In this document: one piece after another, positions 1 through 8,481 of the stretch
Layout: each line of letters starts with the position of its first letter
Numbering within the stretch: the first letter of the stretch is position 1
Origin: DATDAW01 sp036525185
GTDB taxonomy: Bacteria > Verrucomicrobiota > Verrucomicrobiia > Chthoniobacterales > DASVRZ01
Direction: 5' to 3'
DNA: 36,805 bases
NCBI GenBank assembly: GCA_036525185.1
Contig: DATDAW010000055.1
Span: 1 to 36,805, forward strand
Program-made: the position numbers and the translations under genes
The notes under the pieces: generated by a model
The model's database searches: none
Seen by the model: only the letters and a program-made list of their open reading frames with translations
Told to the model about the DNA's origin: nothing

Positions 1-755
1 TTGCGGTAGGCTTCCGACTGAATTGCCCTCAAATCCCGCTCCTTGCTGCCGATGATTCGGGCCGCTTCTCCTGCGCCTTCGCTTCGGAAACGTTCCGCAA
101 TCTGGCGGCGCTCACTGATCATCCGGTCGAAAATCTTCTCGCTCACCGCCGGGTTGTAGTTGATCCGCTTGAATCGGATGTCGAGCAGTTCGATGCCGAA
201 TTCTTTCATCTTGATGCGAGCCTGTTCGCCGATTTCCTTCTCGAGAGCGTTGCGGCCAAACTTGATGGGCGGCAAACCCGTGGCGATGGAACCGCTGCCC
301 ACCACCAGGGTGTCATCGATGGCGGCTTTGCGGTCCTTGCTCGTGCGGACCAACTCAACCAATTCATGGCGCGCCACCGTATTGCGCGTCTCGCTGCCAA
401 GGATGTCGTCAAGCCGCGATTGCGCGCTGCGTTCATCGCGCATCCGGATGAAATACTGCATCGGATCGCTGATGCGCCAACGGCCGAACGTGTCGACCAC
501 GATGTAGAGCTTGTCCTTTGTCGGCATTTCGGCCGTTGGGCCGTCCCATTCCAGCACCCGTTTTTCGATCCGGTGAACATCCTGGATGAAGGGCGCCTTG
601 AAATGAATGCCCGATTTGGTCGTCGGAGGGCCAACCGGTTTGCCGAACTGCGTAACGATAACCTGCTCAGTCTCCGGGACGATGTAAAACGCGCCTGACA
701 AAACAAGCAGCACCGCGAACACAACTACGAGGAGGAATAGAACGGATGCTTTCAT
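1..755 (-). CDS. hflC: HflC-like SPFH/band 7 membrane protein (partial, runs off left edge)
   Basis: Reading the minus strand from the ATG at 755 gives an open frame of about 251 codons with no stop before the window edge, so the C-terminus is missing. It begins MKASVLFLLVVVFAVLLVLSG, a single N-terminal membrane anchor, followed by an SPFH/band 7 domain (for example FYIVPETEQVIVTQFGKPVG, then later RFKRINYNPAVSEKIFDRM). In known bacteria HflC pairs with HflK in a large periplasm-facing complex that surrounds and modulates the membrane protease FtsH. The start overlaps the hflK stop in an ATGA, which indicates translational coupling and supports the pairing. No SD is visible; the overlap probably serves re-initiation. 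The hflC assignment rests on sequence character plus the adjacent hflK. Confidence 0.93.
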   Translation of the reverse strand, partial: MKASVLFLLVVVFAVLLVLSGAFYIVPETEQVIVTQFGKPVGPPTTKSGIHFKAPFIQDVHRIEKRVLEWDGPTAEMPTKDKLYIVVDTFGRWRISDPMQYFIRMRDERSAQSRLDDILGSETRNTVARHELVELVRTSKDRKAAIDDTLVVGSGSIATGLPPIKFGRNALEKEIGEQARIKMKEFGIELLDIRFKRINYNPAVSEKIFDRMISERRQIAERFRSEGAGEAARIIGSKERDLRAIQSEAYR

Positions 756-1744
756 TCTGAAACGGGAGGTTTTTCGGCCTTCGGGTTTACATCCAAAGAG
801 AGGTGCGGCAGAAGGCCGCCGACCTTGTCATCCAGGATGATCTTGCGCTCGAGGCCCGGCAGCACTTCAGCCATTGTCTCGAGATAGATGCGCTGGCGGG
901 TCACCTCGGGCGCCTTTAAATACTCTGCGAGAAGCGAATTAAAACGCTCGGCGTCACCGCGCGCTTCATTGACCCGGCTGAGGGCGTATCCCTCGGCCGC
1001 GCGCAATCGCTGGTCGGCTTCACCGCGGGCCTTGGGCACCGCCTTGTTGTACTCGCCGTTGGCCACGTTGATCATTTGCTCCCGCTCCTGCTGAGCCTGG
1101 TTCACTTCATTGAAGGAGCTCTGGACGCCGCGCGGAGGATGCACGTTCTTGAGCTGCACCTGCATAATGCTAACGCCGAGACCATAGACCTCTGAAAGCG
1201 CTTTGAGGTGAACCAGCGTCTGCACTTCGATCTCCTGCCGGCCAATGGTAAGCACCTCATCCACCGTGCGATCACCAATCACATCGCGCATCACCGACTC
1301 CGTTGCGGCGCGCAACGTGTCGGCTGGAGATCGGACCCCAAAAAGATACTGCTTTGCGTCGTCGATGCGGTATTGCACCACCCATTCCACCAGAGCCATG
1401 TTCAGATCGCCAGTGACGATGCTCTGCTCCGCCTCGGGTTCCTGCGCCTGTTGAGCGGGATTGGTCGCGCCCTCGGTCATGAATCCAAACTCCAGTTTCA
1501 GCTGCCGTTGCACCGGCACGATGACGAGGTTGTCGATCCCGAATGGCAGTTTGTAGCGCAACCCGGGCGGAACGGTCTGCTGATACCGTCCCAACCGGAT
1601 TAGCACTCCGACCGAGTCGGCCGGAACGGAAACGAAGCTCGTTATTGCTGCTGAAAGTGCAACGATCACTGCGAGGGCCAGCCATACCCAGCGCAGATTG
1701 AAGGTCCGGGTGCTCCAGGGGTCGAAATTCTTTATGGTAGCCAT
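752..1744 (-). CDS. hflK: HflK-like SPFH/band 7 membrane protein
   Basis: 330 aa. A cytoplasmic N-terminus (MATIKNFDPWSTRTFNLRW) is followed by one transmembrane helix (about residues 19-40, rich in A, V, L, I) and an SPFH domain starting near SVGVLIRLGRYQQTVPPGLR. A long helical stretch with the family's NEVNQAQQEREQMIN and ANGEYNKAVPKARGEA pattern comes next, then a short proline-rich tail. HflK normally forms a hetero-oligomer with HflC that holds FtsH in the inner membrane. It is the first gene of the hflK-hflC pair and overlaps hflC by 4 bp. The leader has no SD, but it contains an 11-bp tandem duplication just before the ATG. Length is somewhat shorter than E. coli HflK (about 419 aa), which has longer termini. 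Confidence 0.93.
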   Translation of the reverse strand: MATIKNFDPWSTRTFNLRWVWLALAVIVALSAAITSFVSVPADSVGVLIRLGRYQQTVPPGLRYKLPFGIDNLVIVPVQRQLKLEFGFMTEGATNPAQQAQEPEAEQSIVTGDLNMALVEWVVQYRIDDAKQYLFGVRSPADTLRAATESVMRDVIGDRTVDEVLTIGRQEIEVQTLVHLKALSEVYGLGVSIMQVQLKNVHPPRGVQSSFNEVNQAQQEREQMINVANGEYNKAVPKARGEADQRLRAAEGYALSRVNEARGDAERFNSLLAEYLKAPEVTRQRIYLETMAEVLPGLERKIILDDKVGGLLPHLSLDVNPKAEKPPVSE

Positions 1745-1748
1745 GCGT

Positions 1749-1770
1749 GTGCGCGGTCTGTGTGCGGTCT
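1749..1770. repeat. 11-bp tandem duplication in the hflK leader
   Basis: Two adjacent 11-mers, GTGCGCGGTCT and GTGTGCGGTCT (10 of 11 identical), lie immediately upstream of the hflK start. On the minus strand they read as AGACCGC units just before the ATG. The rest of the gap (1771-1925) shows nothing recognisable. The role is unknown; it may be a chance duplication. Confidence 0.4.
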
Positions 1771-1925
1771 ATAACCCCTGATTCCGGCCAGCGGAAGGAT
1801 GAAAAAGGAGTTTCGCGCGGAGACAGGTGCCCTGGCGGAACATCGCGAACGCGCCAGGCACGTCGTTGGCCATAGCCCGCCGCGGCATCCATTTCGCAAC
1901 TTTGAAAGCCATAAAAAGGGTCAAC

Positions 1926-2891
1926 CTACGTATTGTCCTCCTGAAGAATCGCGTGAGCCGTCGGCTCGTCGACGATCAGTTCGGTCATCAATCTTCCACG
2001 CAACGCCGCCCGCAGCCCCCTCGCCTTGCCCAATCCGGACACCACACAAAGGCCATGCTTCGCCTTTTGAAAGAGCGTTAGATCCGGCCCGCTGGCCCGG
2101 TCATTGAGAGGAATTCCATCGAAAGTCCCGTCTTCGCGAAAAAATACCGTCGCGATGTCTCCCACGACCCGCTGCTCCTTCAATTCCTGGAAATCCCGCG
2201 CATCCAGATATTCGCCGGAGTAGACGTAACTGGGCGGTGAGGCGACCTCCGAACCAATGCTGTAAACGAGCAAATCCGCCTTGCTGATCATCTTCTGCCA
2301 TCCCTCGATGAGACGTTCCCGGAACATCGCCACCTTGGTTTCCGGAAAATCGAAAAACGCCGGCACAGGGAAGAAATACGCCTGCGCTCCATAATTCGCC
2401 GCGAACCGGCTGTAAATGTCACTAATATGTCCGTCGACAGCCATTTGGTTCGTTCCCGACCCGTTGAGCTGCACGATCTCCACCCGCGCGCAGTGCTTTG
2501 GCGATAACGCCTTGGAAACAGCTTCCAGCGTATTTCCCCAGGCGATCCCCACCGTCATGTCGGAATGAATCAGCGAATTCAGATGATTCGCCGCGTGACC
2601 CGCCACCCGTTCCAGCCAAACGTCTTCCCGCGAATTCAACGGCACGCTGACCACTTTCACCGACTTCAGCTCGAACCGCGCCTGAATCTGCTGCTCGAGC
2701 TGTTGCGGCCGCCCCTCCGGATCGTGAATCCGGATCTCCACCAGCCCGTTTTGCCGGGCAAAAGTCAATAATCGCGACACGGTCGGCCGCGACACCGACA
2801 ACTCCCTGGCGATCTCCTCGGTCGTCAGATCCTGATAGTAATACAGACGTGCGGCCTTTACGGCGAGGCGGCTTTGGTCCTTGGCGGGCAT
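1926..2891 (-). CDS. SorC/DeoR-family sugar-binding transcriptional regulator of the glycerol locus
   Basis: 321 aa from the chosen start. The N-terminus is a helix-turn-helix (residues about 10-45, LTTEEIARELSVSRPTVSRL). The rest is a SorC-type effector domain of the sugar-phosphate isomerase-like fold, with the family patterns VGIAWGNTLEAV, NGSG, GDIATVFF and GIPLNDRASG. The frame is open to 2927, but the ATG at 2891 is preceded by GGAG at 6-nt spacing, while the upstream ATGs have no SD, so 2891 is preferred. It is divergent from glpK, with glpD downstream of glpK, so it very probably controls glycerol catabolism. The effector could be a phosphorylated triose or glycerol-3-phosphate (inference). 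A DeoR-like palindrome lies in the shared promoter region. Use of this family instead of the usual GlpR-type repressor is worth noting. Confidence 0.85.
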   Translation of the reverse strand: MPAKDQSRLAVKAARLYYYQDLTTEEIARELSVSRPTVSRLLTFARQNGLVEIRIHDPEGRPQQLEQQIQARFELKSVKVVSVPLNSREDVWLERVAGHAANHLNSLIHSDMTVGIAWGNTLEAVSKALSPKHCARVEIVQLNGSGTNQMAVDGHISDIYSRFAANYGAQAYFFPVPAFFDFPETKVAMFRERLIEGWQKMISKADLLVYSIGSEVASPPSYVYSGEYLDARDFQELKEQRVVGDIATVFFREDGTFDGIPLNDRASGPDLTLFQKAKHGLCVVSGLGKARGLRAALRGRLMTELIVDEPTAHAILQEDNT

Positions 2892-2955
2892 GGTGTTCTC
2901 CATCGTAGTCACCAACCCGCATTCCATGGCAAGCGGGAGCCCATAAAAATGTACG

Positions 2956-2991
2956 TGAAATTTTGTTCATTGCTATTGACGCAACGTTCAT
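2956..2991. promoter_or_regulatory. Candidate operator of the SorC/DeoR-type regulator
   Basis: The plus strand reads TGAAATTTTGTTCA at 2956-2969; the minus strand reads TGAACAAAATTTCA. As I recall it, this equals the core of the palindrome published for Bacillus subtilis DeoR, a member of the same protein family. A second half-site, GTTCAT, lies at 2986-2991, exactly 21 bp (two helical turns) after the GTTCAT at 2965-2970. The site is 65 bp upstream of the regulator start and about 110 bp upstream of glpK, as expected for control of both. Confidence 0.6.
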
Positions 2992-3003
2992 ATCCGCTTA
3001 AAG
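2976..3003 (+). promoter_or_regulatory. Possible glpK promoter
   Basis: TTGACG (2976-2981) resembles a -35 box, and TTAAAG (2998-3003) is a weak -10 at 16-bp spacing. The second operator half-site falls between them, so a bound regulator would block polymerase. The -10 matches only 3 of 6 consensus positions, so this is tentative. No SD precedes the glpK ATG. Confidence 0.3.
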
Positions 3004-3079
3004 CGTTCTCGTCACGCTCCGCAGCAAGCGCCCGGCCCCCACACCAAACCCAAAAACATCCACACGAGCCCATCCCGCC

Positions 3080-4576
3080 ATGAACAAGAAATACATCCTC
3101 GCACTCGACCAAGGCACCACCAGTTCCCGCGCCATTCTTTTCGATCAAAGCGGGTCCATGCTCTCCATCGCTCAAAAGGAGTTTGAGCAGATCTTCCCGC
3201 AGCCCGGCTGGGTCGAACACAACCCCAATGAAATCTGGTCCAGCCAGGCTGGTGTCGCCAGCGAAGCCGTTGCCCGCCAGGGTATCCATTCCAGCGACAT
3301 CGCCGCCATTGGGATCACGAACCAGCGCGAAACAACCCTCGTCTGGAACCGCAAAACCGGGCACCCCATTTATAACGCCATCGTCTGGCAGGATCGCCGC
3401 ACTGCCGGTTTCTGCGATCGGTTGAAAGCCGAAGGTCTCGAACCTCTTTTCCAATCGAAGACAGGCCTCGTTATCGACGCGTATTTCAGCGGAACCAAAA
3501 TCCGCTGGATACTCGACAATGTCCCTGGCGCCCGCGCCGCCGCCGAACGCGGTGAACTTGCCTTTGGCACCGTCGATTCCTGGCTTGTCTGGAAACTCAC
3601 CGACGGCCTCCACGTCACCGACGTCACGAACGCCTCGCGCACACTTCTTTACAACATTCGCGCCGGCCGCTGGGATGACGAGCTGCTTGGCATTCTCGAT
3701 ATCCCGCGCAGCATGCTGCCCGAGGTTCGCGGCTCCTCCGAGATCTACGGCTACACCACCGACGACATCTTCGGCGCACGCATCCCAATTGCCGGCATCG
3801 CGGGCGATCAACAGGCTGCCACTTTCGGCCAGGCGGCACTCAAACGCGGCATGGCCAAAAACACCTACGGCACCGGTTGCTTCATGGTGTTGAATACGGG
3901 CGAAGAATTTATCCCGTCCAGGAACAAGCTTCTCACCACCATCGCGTGGCGCATCGGCGACCGGCTCGACTACGCACTCGAAGGCAGCATTTTCATCGGC
4001 GGCGCTGTCGTGCAGTGGCTGCGTGATGGGTTGCAGTTCATCCGCAGTGCGCCTGAAATTGAGGAACTCGCCACCACCGTGCCCGACACCGCCGGCGTGT
4101 TCTTCGTCCCAGCTTTCGTCGGTCTCGGCGCCCCGTATTGGGATTCCTACGCCCGCGGCACCATGATTGGCCTCACCCGCGGCGTCACGCGCGCCCACAT
4201 CGCCCGCGCCGCGCTCGAGAGTATCGCTTTCCAAAGCGCCGATCTCCTCGACGCCATGCGCCAGGATTCCGGGCTCGCATTGTCCGAACTCCGCGTGGAC
4301 GGCGGCGCCTCCAAAAACGATCTCCTGCTTCAATTCCAGGCCGACGTCCTTGGCGTGCCTGTGGTTCGCCCGAAAACCACCGAAACCACCGCGCTGGGCG
4401 CTGCTTACCTTGCCGGACTCGCCGTTGGCTACTGGGGAAGCACCGGGGAAATCTCCCAACAATGGCAGGTCGAACGCACTTTCGAGCCTCGGCTAAGCGC
4501 CGATGAACGGGCCTCCCGCCTCACCCGCTGGCAACAAGCCGTGAAACGCGCCCAACACTGGGAGGAAGCCGCCTAA
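3080..4576 (+). CDS. glpK: Glycerol kinase
   Basis: 498 aa, the usual length for GlpK. It phosphorylates glycerol to sn-glycerol-3-phosphate with ATP in the cytoplasm. FGGY-kinase signatures are present: the phosphate-binding loop LALDQGTTSSRAILFD (residues 8-23), AIVWQDRRT, the central GIAGDQQAATFGQ and NTYGTGCFMVLNTG, GAPYWDSYARG, and the C-terminal ATP-site block DGGASKND followed by TTALGAAYLAG. It is divergent from the SorC-type regulator and followed by glpD, giving the two-step path to dihydroxyacetone phosphate. No glycerol facilitator gene is seen nearby. A 517-codon open frame on the opposite strand across this gene is a composition artefact. Confidence 0.97.
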   Translation: MNKKYILALDQGTTSSRAILFDQSGSMLSIAQKEFEQIFPQPGWVEHNPNEIWSSQAGVASEAVARQGIHSSDIAAIGITNQRETTLVWNRKTGHPIYNAIVWQDRRTAGFCDRLKAEGLEPLFQSKTGLVIDAYFSGTKIRWILDNVPGARAAAERGELAFGTVDSWLVWKLTDGLHVTDVTNASRTLLYNIRAGRWDDELLGILDIPRSMLPEVRGSSEIYGYTTDDIFGARIPIAGIAGDQQAATFGQAALKRGMAKNTYGTGCFMVLNTGEEFIPSRNKLLTTIAWRIGDRLDYALEGSIFIGGAVVQWLRDGLQFIRSAPEIEELATTVPDTAGVFFVPAFVGLGAPYWDSYARGTMIGLTRGVTRAHIARAALESIAFQSADLLDAMRQDSGLALSELRVDGGASKNDLLLQFQADVLGVPVVRPKTTETTALGAAYLAGLAVGYWGSTGEISQQWQVERTFEPRLSADERASRLTRWQQAVKRAQHWEEAA

Positions 4577-4604
4577 CCCTACTGCAACACTCACAAAACA
4601 AACT

Positions 4605-4743
4605 CTTACTTCTTACTCTTGCTCTGGAGGTCGAAAACCCGATTCCCGTTCCGAAAGCGTTTGAACGCCCGCTTCGCGTGGTCCCGCAGCCATGTCCGTC
4701 GAAAAAGCGCATGCGGATCAGAGCAAGAGAAAGAATAAGAATT
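4605..4743. repeat. Imperfect inverted repeat with pyrimidine-rich arm between glpK and glpD
   Basis: The left arm (TTACTTCTTACTCTTGCTCTG, 4606-4626 approximately) and the right arm (CAGAGCAAGAGAAAGAATAAG, ending near 4741) are reverse complements with a few mismatches; the innermost 11 bp are perfect. They enclose about 92 nt that contain a small hairpin, GCGTTTGAACGC. It fills most of the 192-bp gap. It looks like a dispersed palindromic element, but no second copy is present in this window. Confidence 0.5.
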
Positions 4744-4768
4744 AGGCGAATCGGTCGCCTGCTCACCT

Positions 4769-6385
4769 ATGAAAACCACATCTCACACCCGCTCCCATCT
4801 TCTCGACTCCCTCCGTAATTCCACGCCCTGGGACCTGATCGTCATCGGGGGCGGCGCGACCGGCCTCGGCGCCGCGGTGGATGCCGCCTCGCGCGGTTAC
4901 CGCACCCTGTTATTGGAAGGCGAGGACTTCGCCAAAGGCACCTCCTCCCGCGCGACGAAACTCGTCCACGGTGGTGTCCGTTACCTTGCCCAGGGCAACA
5001 TCAGCCTCGTCCGCGACGCCTTGCGCGAGCGAGGCTTGCTCCTGCAAAATGCGCCGCATCTCGCGCACGGCCTGGGGTTCGTCATTCCTGCTTATAAATG
5101 GTGGTCCAAACCGTTTTACGGAATCGGTCTCACTGTTTACGACCTTCTCGCCGGCAACCTTGGCCTTGGCCGCACCCGCTGGCTCAACCGCGAGCAGACG
5201 CTAAAACATACGCCAAGCCTCCGTCGCCAGGGGTTGCGCGGTGGAATCCTCTACTACGACGGACAATTCGACGACGCGCGCCTCGCCATCACCCTCATGC
5301 AGACCGCTTTCGATGAAGGTGCGCTGCTGATCAACCACATGCGTGTGACCGGACTGCAGAAGACCTTTGGATGCGTCTCCGGAGTTATCGCCCGCGATTC
5401 GGAGACCGGCGAAGCATTCCGTCCGCACGCCCGGGCCGTCATTAATGCCACCGGTGTCTTCGTCGATGACATCCGCCGCATGGATGACCCTTCCGCTGCC
5501 AACATGCTCTCGCCCAGCCAGGGCATTCACCTCGTCGTCGACCGCCGCTTCCAGCCCGGCGATTCCGCCATCATGATTCCAAAAACCGACGATGGCCGCG
5601 TCCTTTTCGCCGTCCCCTGGCATGACAAGGTCGTCATCGGCACCACCGACACACCGGTCGATCACACGTCACTCGAACCCCGCGCGCTGGAGGAAGAAAT
5701 CGAATTCGTTCTTCGTAACGCGGGTCGATACCTGGCCGTTCCTCCGACTCGCGCAGACGTTCTTAGCATCTTTGCCGGCCAGCGTCCGCTCGTGAAAGCC
5801 GTAAATGCCGACGGCTCCACCGCCGCCCTTTCCCGCGACCACGTTATACGCATCGCAACATCCGGACTCATCACCATCACGGGAGGAAAGTGGACCACTT
5901 ACCGCAAGATGGGTGAAGAAGTTGTCGACCACGCCGTTCCCGTCGGCGGCCTCGAAAAAAAGTCTGCCCGCACCGCCTTGCTCAAACTGCACGGTTGGAC
6001 CACAAAACCCGACGGCGAACTCAGCGTTTATGGCACTGAAGCGGAAGCAATCCGGCAGCTCCCTGGTGGCAATCTTCGACTGCACCCGGATCTTGCCATC
6101 GTGGAAGCACAGGTTCGTTGGGCGGCGCGTCACGAACTCGCCCGCACCGTGGAAGACGTTCTCGCCCGCCGCACACGCGCTCTGCTACTAAACGCCCGCG
6201 CCAGCCTCGAAGCAGCGCCCCGTGTCGCGACCATTCTTGCCGAGGAACTCGGCCACGACCTGGAATGGGCGGGCGCCCAAGTCCGCGAATATGAAACTCT
6301 GGCCTCCGGTTATCTCCTCACCGCCCCACCAACCCGGGCCGCGGCAAAGCAACTGCAACGGGAATCGGCCCTTTCGCAGCCATGA
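4769..6385 (+). CDS. glpD: FAD-dependent glycerol-3-phosphate dehydrogenase
   Basis: 538 aa. Oxidises glycerol-3-phosphate to dihydroxyacetone phosphate and passes electrons to the quinone pool at the inner membrane face. The N-terminal Rossmann FAD motif reads DLIVIGGGATGLGAAVDAAS (residues about 18-37). The family signatures FAKGTSSRATKLVHGGVRYL, VPWHDKVVIGTTDTP and TITGGKWTTYRKMGEEVVD follow, with the C-terminal DAO_C-type helical domain (ARHELARTVEDVLARRTRAL). It is 192 bp downstream of glpK in the same direction, across an inverted repeat, so co-transcription is likely but not certain. The start lacks an SD. The next gene is convergent, 34 bp away. Confidence 0.96.
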   Translation: MKTTSHTRSHLLDSLRNSTPWDLIVIGGGATGLGAAVDAASRGYRTLLLEGEDFAKGTSSRATKLVHGGVRYLAQGNISLVRDALRERGLLLQNAPHLAHGLGFVIPAYKWWSKPFYGIGLTVYDLLAGNLGLGRTRWLNREQTLKHTPSLRRQGLRGGILYYDGQFDDARLAITLMQTAFDEGALLINHMRVTGLQKTFGCVSGVIARDSETGEAFRPHARAVINATGVFVDDIRRMDDPSAANMLSPSQGIHLVVDRRFQPGDSAIMIPKTDDGRVLFAVPWHDKVVIGTTDTPVDHTSLEPRALEEEIEFVLRNAGRYLAVPPTRADVLSIFAGQRPLVKAVNADGSTAALSRDHVIRIATSGLITITGGKWTTYRKMGEEVVDHAVPVGGLEKKSARTALLKLHGWTTKPDGELSVYGTEAEAIRQLPGGNLRLHPDLAIVEAQVRWAARHELARTVEDVLARRTRALLLNARASLEAAPRVATILAEELGHDLEWAGAQVREYETLASGYLLTAPPTRAAAKQLQRESALSQP

Positions 6386-6419
6386 AAAAGGCGCGACGCG
6401 CTTCGCCCGATCGATGCCG

Positions 6420-7331
6420 TCAGCGAGAAAGCGGTGACGCTTTTCCCGCTGCGCTCTCGCGGAACTCGCCCGGCGCCTGATCTGTTTCCCGCCGAAAAAA
6501 ACGGCTGAAATAGGACGGATCCCTAAAATTCAGCGCGTACGCAATTTCGGAAACCGTCATGTCCGTGTGCGCGAGCAAGCGCTTCGCTTCGAGCAACATG
6601 CGTTGCCGGATCATTTCGCTGGCGGGTTGTCCGATGCGCTCGTGAACGGCTTTGCTGAGGCGATCCGGCGACATCTTCAACAACCTGGCGTAGTCCGTGA
6701 CCGACTGGATCGCGCTGAAATGAGTTTCCAGCGCGAGCCGAAACTGTCGCACCAGTGCCGAATCCCGATCCGATTTCACGGAGGCGGTAGATTGTTTGAA
6801 AAGCCGTTCAGCGCGGATGAACAATACCTCCAAAAGAGCTCTCAATGCCGTCTCAAACCCCTCGGATTTATCGGAGAACTCCTTTTCCATTTGATCGAAG
6901 ATCATTGCCACATCGGCAGTCGCATCCGGGGGCACGGTGAGGACAGGCGATGTCTGGTGCGGATACCAAAACGTGTAGTTCAAAAGCGGGCTGGGCGGCG
7001 GCGCTCCCGCATCGAAGAAGCTTTGAGTGAAGCAAACAAAATCACCGTACATCCGACGTCCGTTCAGCCAGCGATGCACCTGGCCGGGAGTCACGAAAAC
7101 CAGGGACGGCGCGGAGATTCGGTAAACTTCAAAGTCGTTGACGTGTGCGCCGTTTCCGTTCAGCCAAAAAATTTCGAAATAGTGATGCCGATGCAGCCGC
7201 ATCCTATTGGGCATGTATTTCGCGGAATTCTGAAATTTACCCACGTAAGCACCACCTGACTCTCCTCCGAACGGAGAGTAATCTCCCAGACCGTGGAAAG
7301 GAATCGCGCGTTGTTTTTTATCACTTTCCAT
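6420..7331 (-). CDS. AraC-family transcriptional regulator
   Basis: 303 aa from the ATG at 7331 (MESDKKQR). The frame is open to 7373, but the extra residues look non-native. The N-terminal half is a cupin-like ligand domain (RLHRHHYFEIFWLNGNG, then SLVFVTPGQVHRW), and the last 100 residues form the double helix-turn-helix of AraC (VTDYARLLKMSPDRLSKAVH; MTVSEIAYALNFRDPSYFSR). This is the architecture of carbon-source regulators. It is divergent from the aldo/keto reductase at 7420 with an 88-bp gap, so control of the two reductases is the obvious guess. The ligand is unknown. Confidence 0.88.
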   Translation of the reverse strand: MESDKKQRAIPFHGLGDYSPFGGESGGAYVGKFQNSAKYMPNRMRLHRHHYFEIFWLNGNGAHVNDFEVYRISAPSLVFVTPGQVHRWLNGRRMYGDFVCFTQSFFDAGAPPPSPLLNYTFWYPHQTSPVLTVPPDATADVAMIFDQMEKEFSDKSEGFETALRALLEVLFIRAERLFKQSTASVKSDRDSALVRQFRLALETHFSAIQSVTDYARLLKMSPDRLSKAVHERIGQPASEMIRQRMLLEAKRLLAHTDMTVSEIAYALNFRDPSYFSRFFRRETDQAPGEFRESAAGKASPLSR

Positions 7332-7419
7332 GAGTTTGGGCTGGAAAAATACCCGAATTGCTCCAAAAAGCACCGGTCAGAGACCTTTACCGGACGGATT
7401 TCCCCACGGACCCTAGGAG

Positions 7420-8463
7420 ATGGAATACAGACAACTTGGCTGCTCAGGCCTCCAGGTACCAGCATTGAGTCTCGGCACCGGCACATTCGGCGGCGGAAAC
7501 GAATTTTTTAAGGCTTGGGGCGCGACGGGTGTGGAGGAGGCCACGCGCCTCATCGACATTTGCCTCGAAGCAGGATTGACGCTGTTCGACTCGGCCGATG
7601 TTTACTCCGATGGGCTCGCTGAAGAAGTGCTCGGCAAAGCGATCAAGGGCCGTCGCGATCAGGTGCTCATCTCGACGAAAGCGCATCTTCGCACGGGTCC
7701 GGCTCCAAACGATGTGGGCTCGTCGCGATATCATCTGCTGCAGGCGGTCGAAAAAAGTCTGCGCCGGTTAGGAACGGACACCATTGATCTTTTTCAACTC
7801 CACGGCTTCGACGCGCTCACGCCCATTGAGGAAACACTCGGGGCGCTCGGCGACTTGGTGAGCAGCGGCAAGATCCGCTATGTCGGCTGCTCCAATTTCG
7901 CAGGCTGGCACCTCATGAAATCGCTGGCCATCTCGGAAAAATACGGCCTGCCCCGCTATGTCGGCCATCAAGCGTACTATTCGCTCATCGGCCGGGATTA
8001 CGAATGGGAATTAATGCCGCTGGCGATCGACCAAAAAATCGCCACGATCGTGTGGAGCCCGCTCGGCTGGGGTCGCCTCACTGGCAAGCTGCGCCGGCAC
8101 CAGCCGAAACCGGAAACCACCCGCCTCAACTCGCCCGGCAATCTGGACGCGGGTCCGCCGATTGATGATGAGGATGTTTTCAAGGTCGTTGATGTCCTGG
8201 ACGAGGTGTCGCAGGAAACGGGGAAAACGGTCCCGCAGATCGCTCTCAACTGGCTCCTGCAACGTCCTACCGTTGCCACAGTCATCATCGGCGCCCGGAA
8301 CGAAGAGCAGCTTCGCCAGAACCTCGGCGCCGTGGGCTGGAACCTCACGCCGGAGCAGGTGGCTAAGCTCGACGCCGCCAGCGCCAGGACTCCGGCTTAT
8401 CCTTATTGGCCCTACTACGTGCAGCAAGGCTTTGCCGAACGGAACCCGCCTCCCGTAGACTGA
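7420..8463 (+). CDS. Aldo/keto reductase
   Basis: 347 aa TIM-barrel NADPH-dependent oxidoreductase that reduces carbonyls or oxidises sugars or alcohols in the cytoplasm. Catalytic tetrad positions are visible: Asp in LFDSADVYSDG, Tyr in the same motif, Lys in LISTKAH, and His in LFQLHGFD. The C-terminal cofactor-binding block reads VIIGARNEEQLRQNL, typical of this family. AGGAG abuts the ATG at 7420 with almost no spacing, which is unusual. It is followed 18 bp later by a second reductase and is divergent from an AraC regulator. The substrate cannot be read from the sequence. Confidence 0.9.
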   Translation: MEYRQLGCSGLQVPALSLGTGTFGGGNEFFKAWGATGVEEATRLIDICLEAGLTLFDSADVYSDGLAEEVLGKAIKGRRDQVLISTKAHLRTGPAPNDVGSSRYHLLQAVEKSLRRLGTDTIDLFQLHGFDALTPIEETLGALGDLVSSGKIRYVGCSNFAGWHLMKSLAISEKYGLPRYVGHQAYYSLIGRDYEWELMPLAIDQKIATIVWSPLGWGRLTGKLRRHQPKPETTRLNSPGNLDAGPPIDDEDVFKVVDVLDEVSQETGKTVPQIALNWLLQRPTVATVIIGARNEEQLRQNLGAVGWNLTPEQVAKLDAASARTPAYPYWPYYVQQGFAERNPPPVD

Positions 8464-8481
8464 AGGAACAAGAACATCCTT

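Noticed and set aside
2909..4462. 517-codon open frame on the minus strand, opposite glpK
   Set aside because: It lies wholly antisense to a well-conserved glpK. It has no family motifs and a Gly/Ala/Asp/Glu composition expected from the complement of GC-rich codons.
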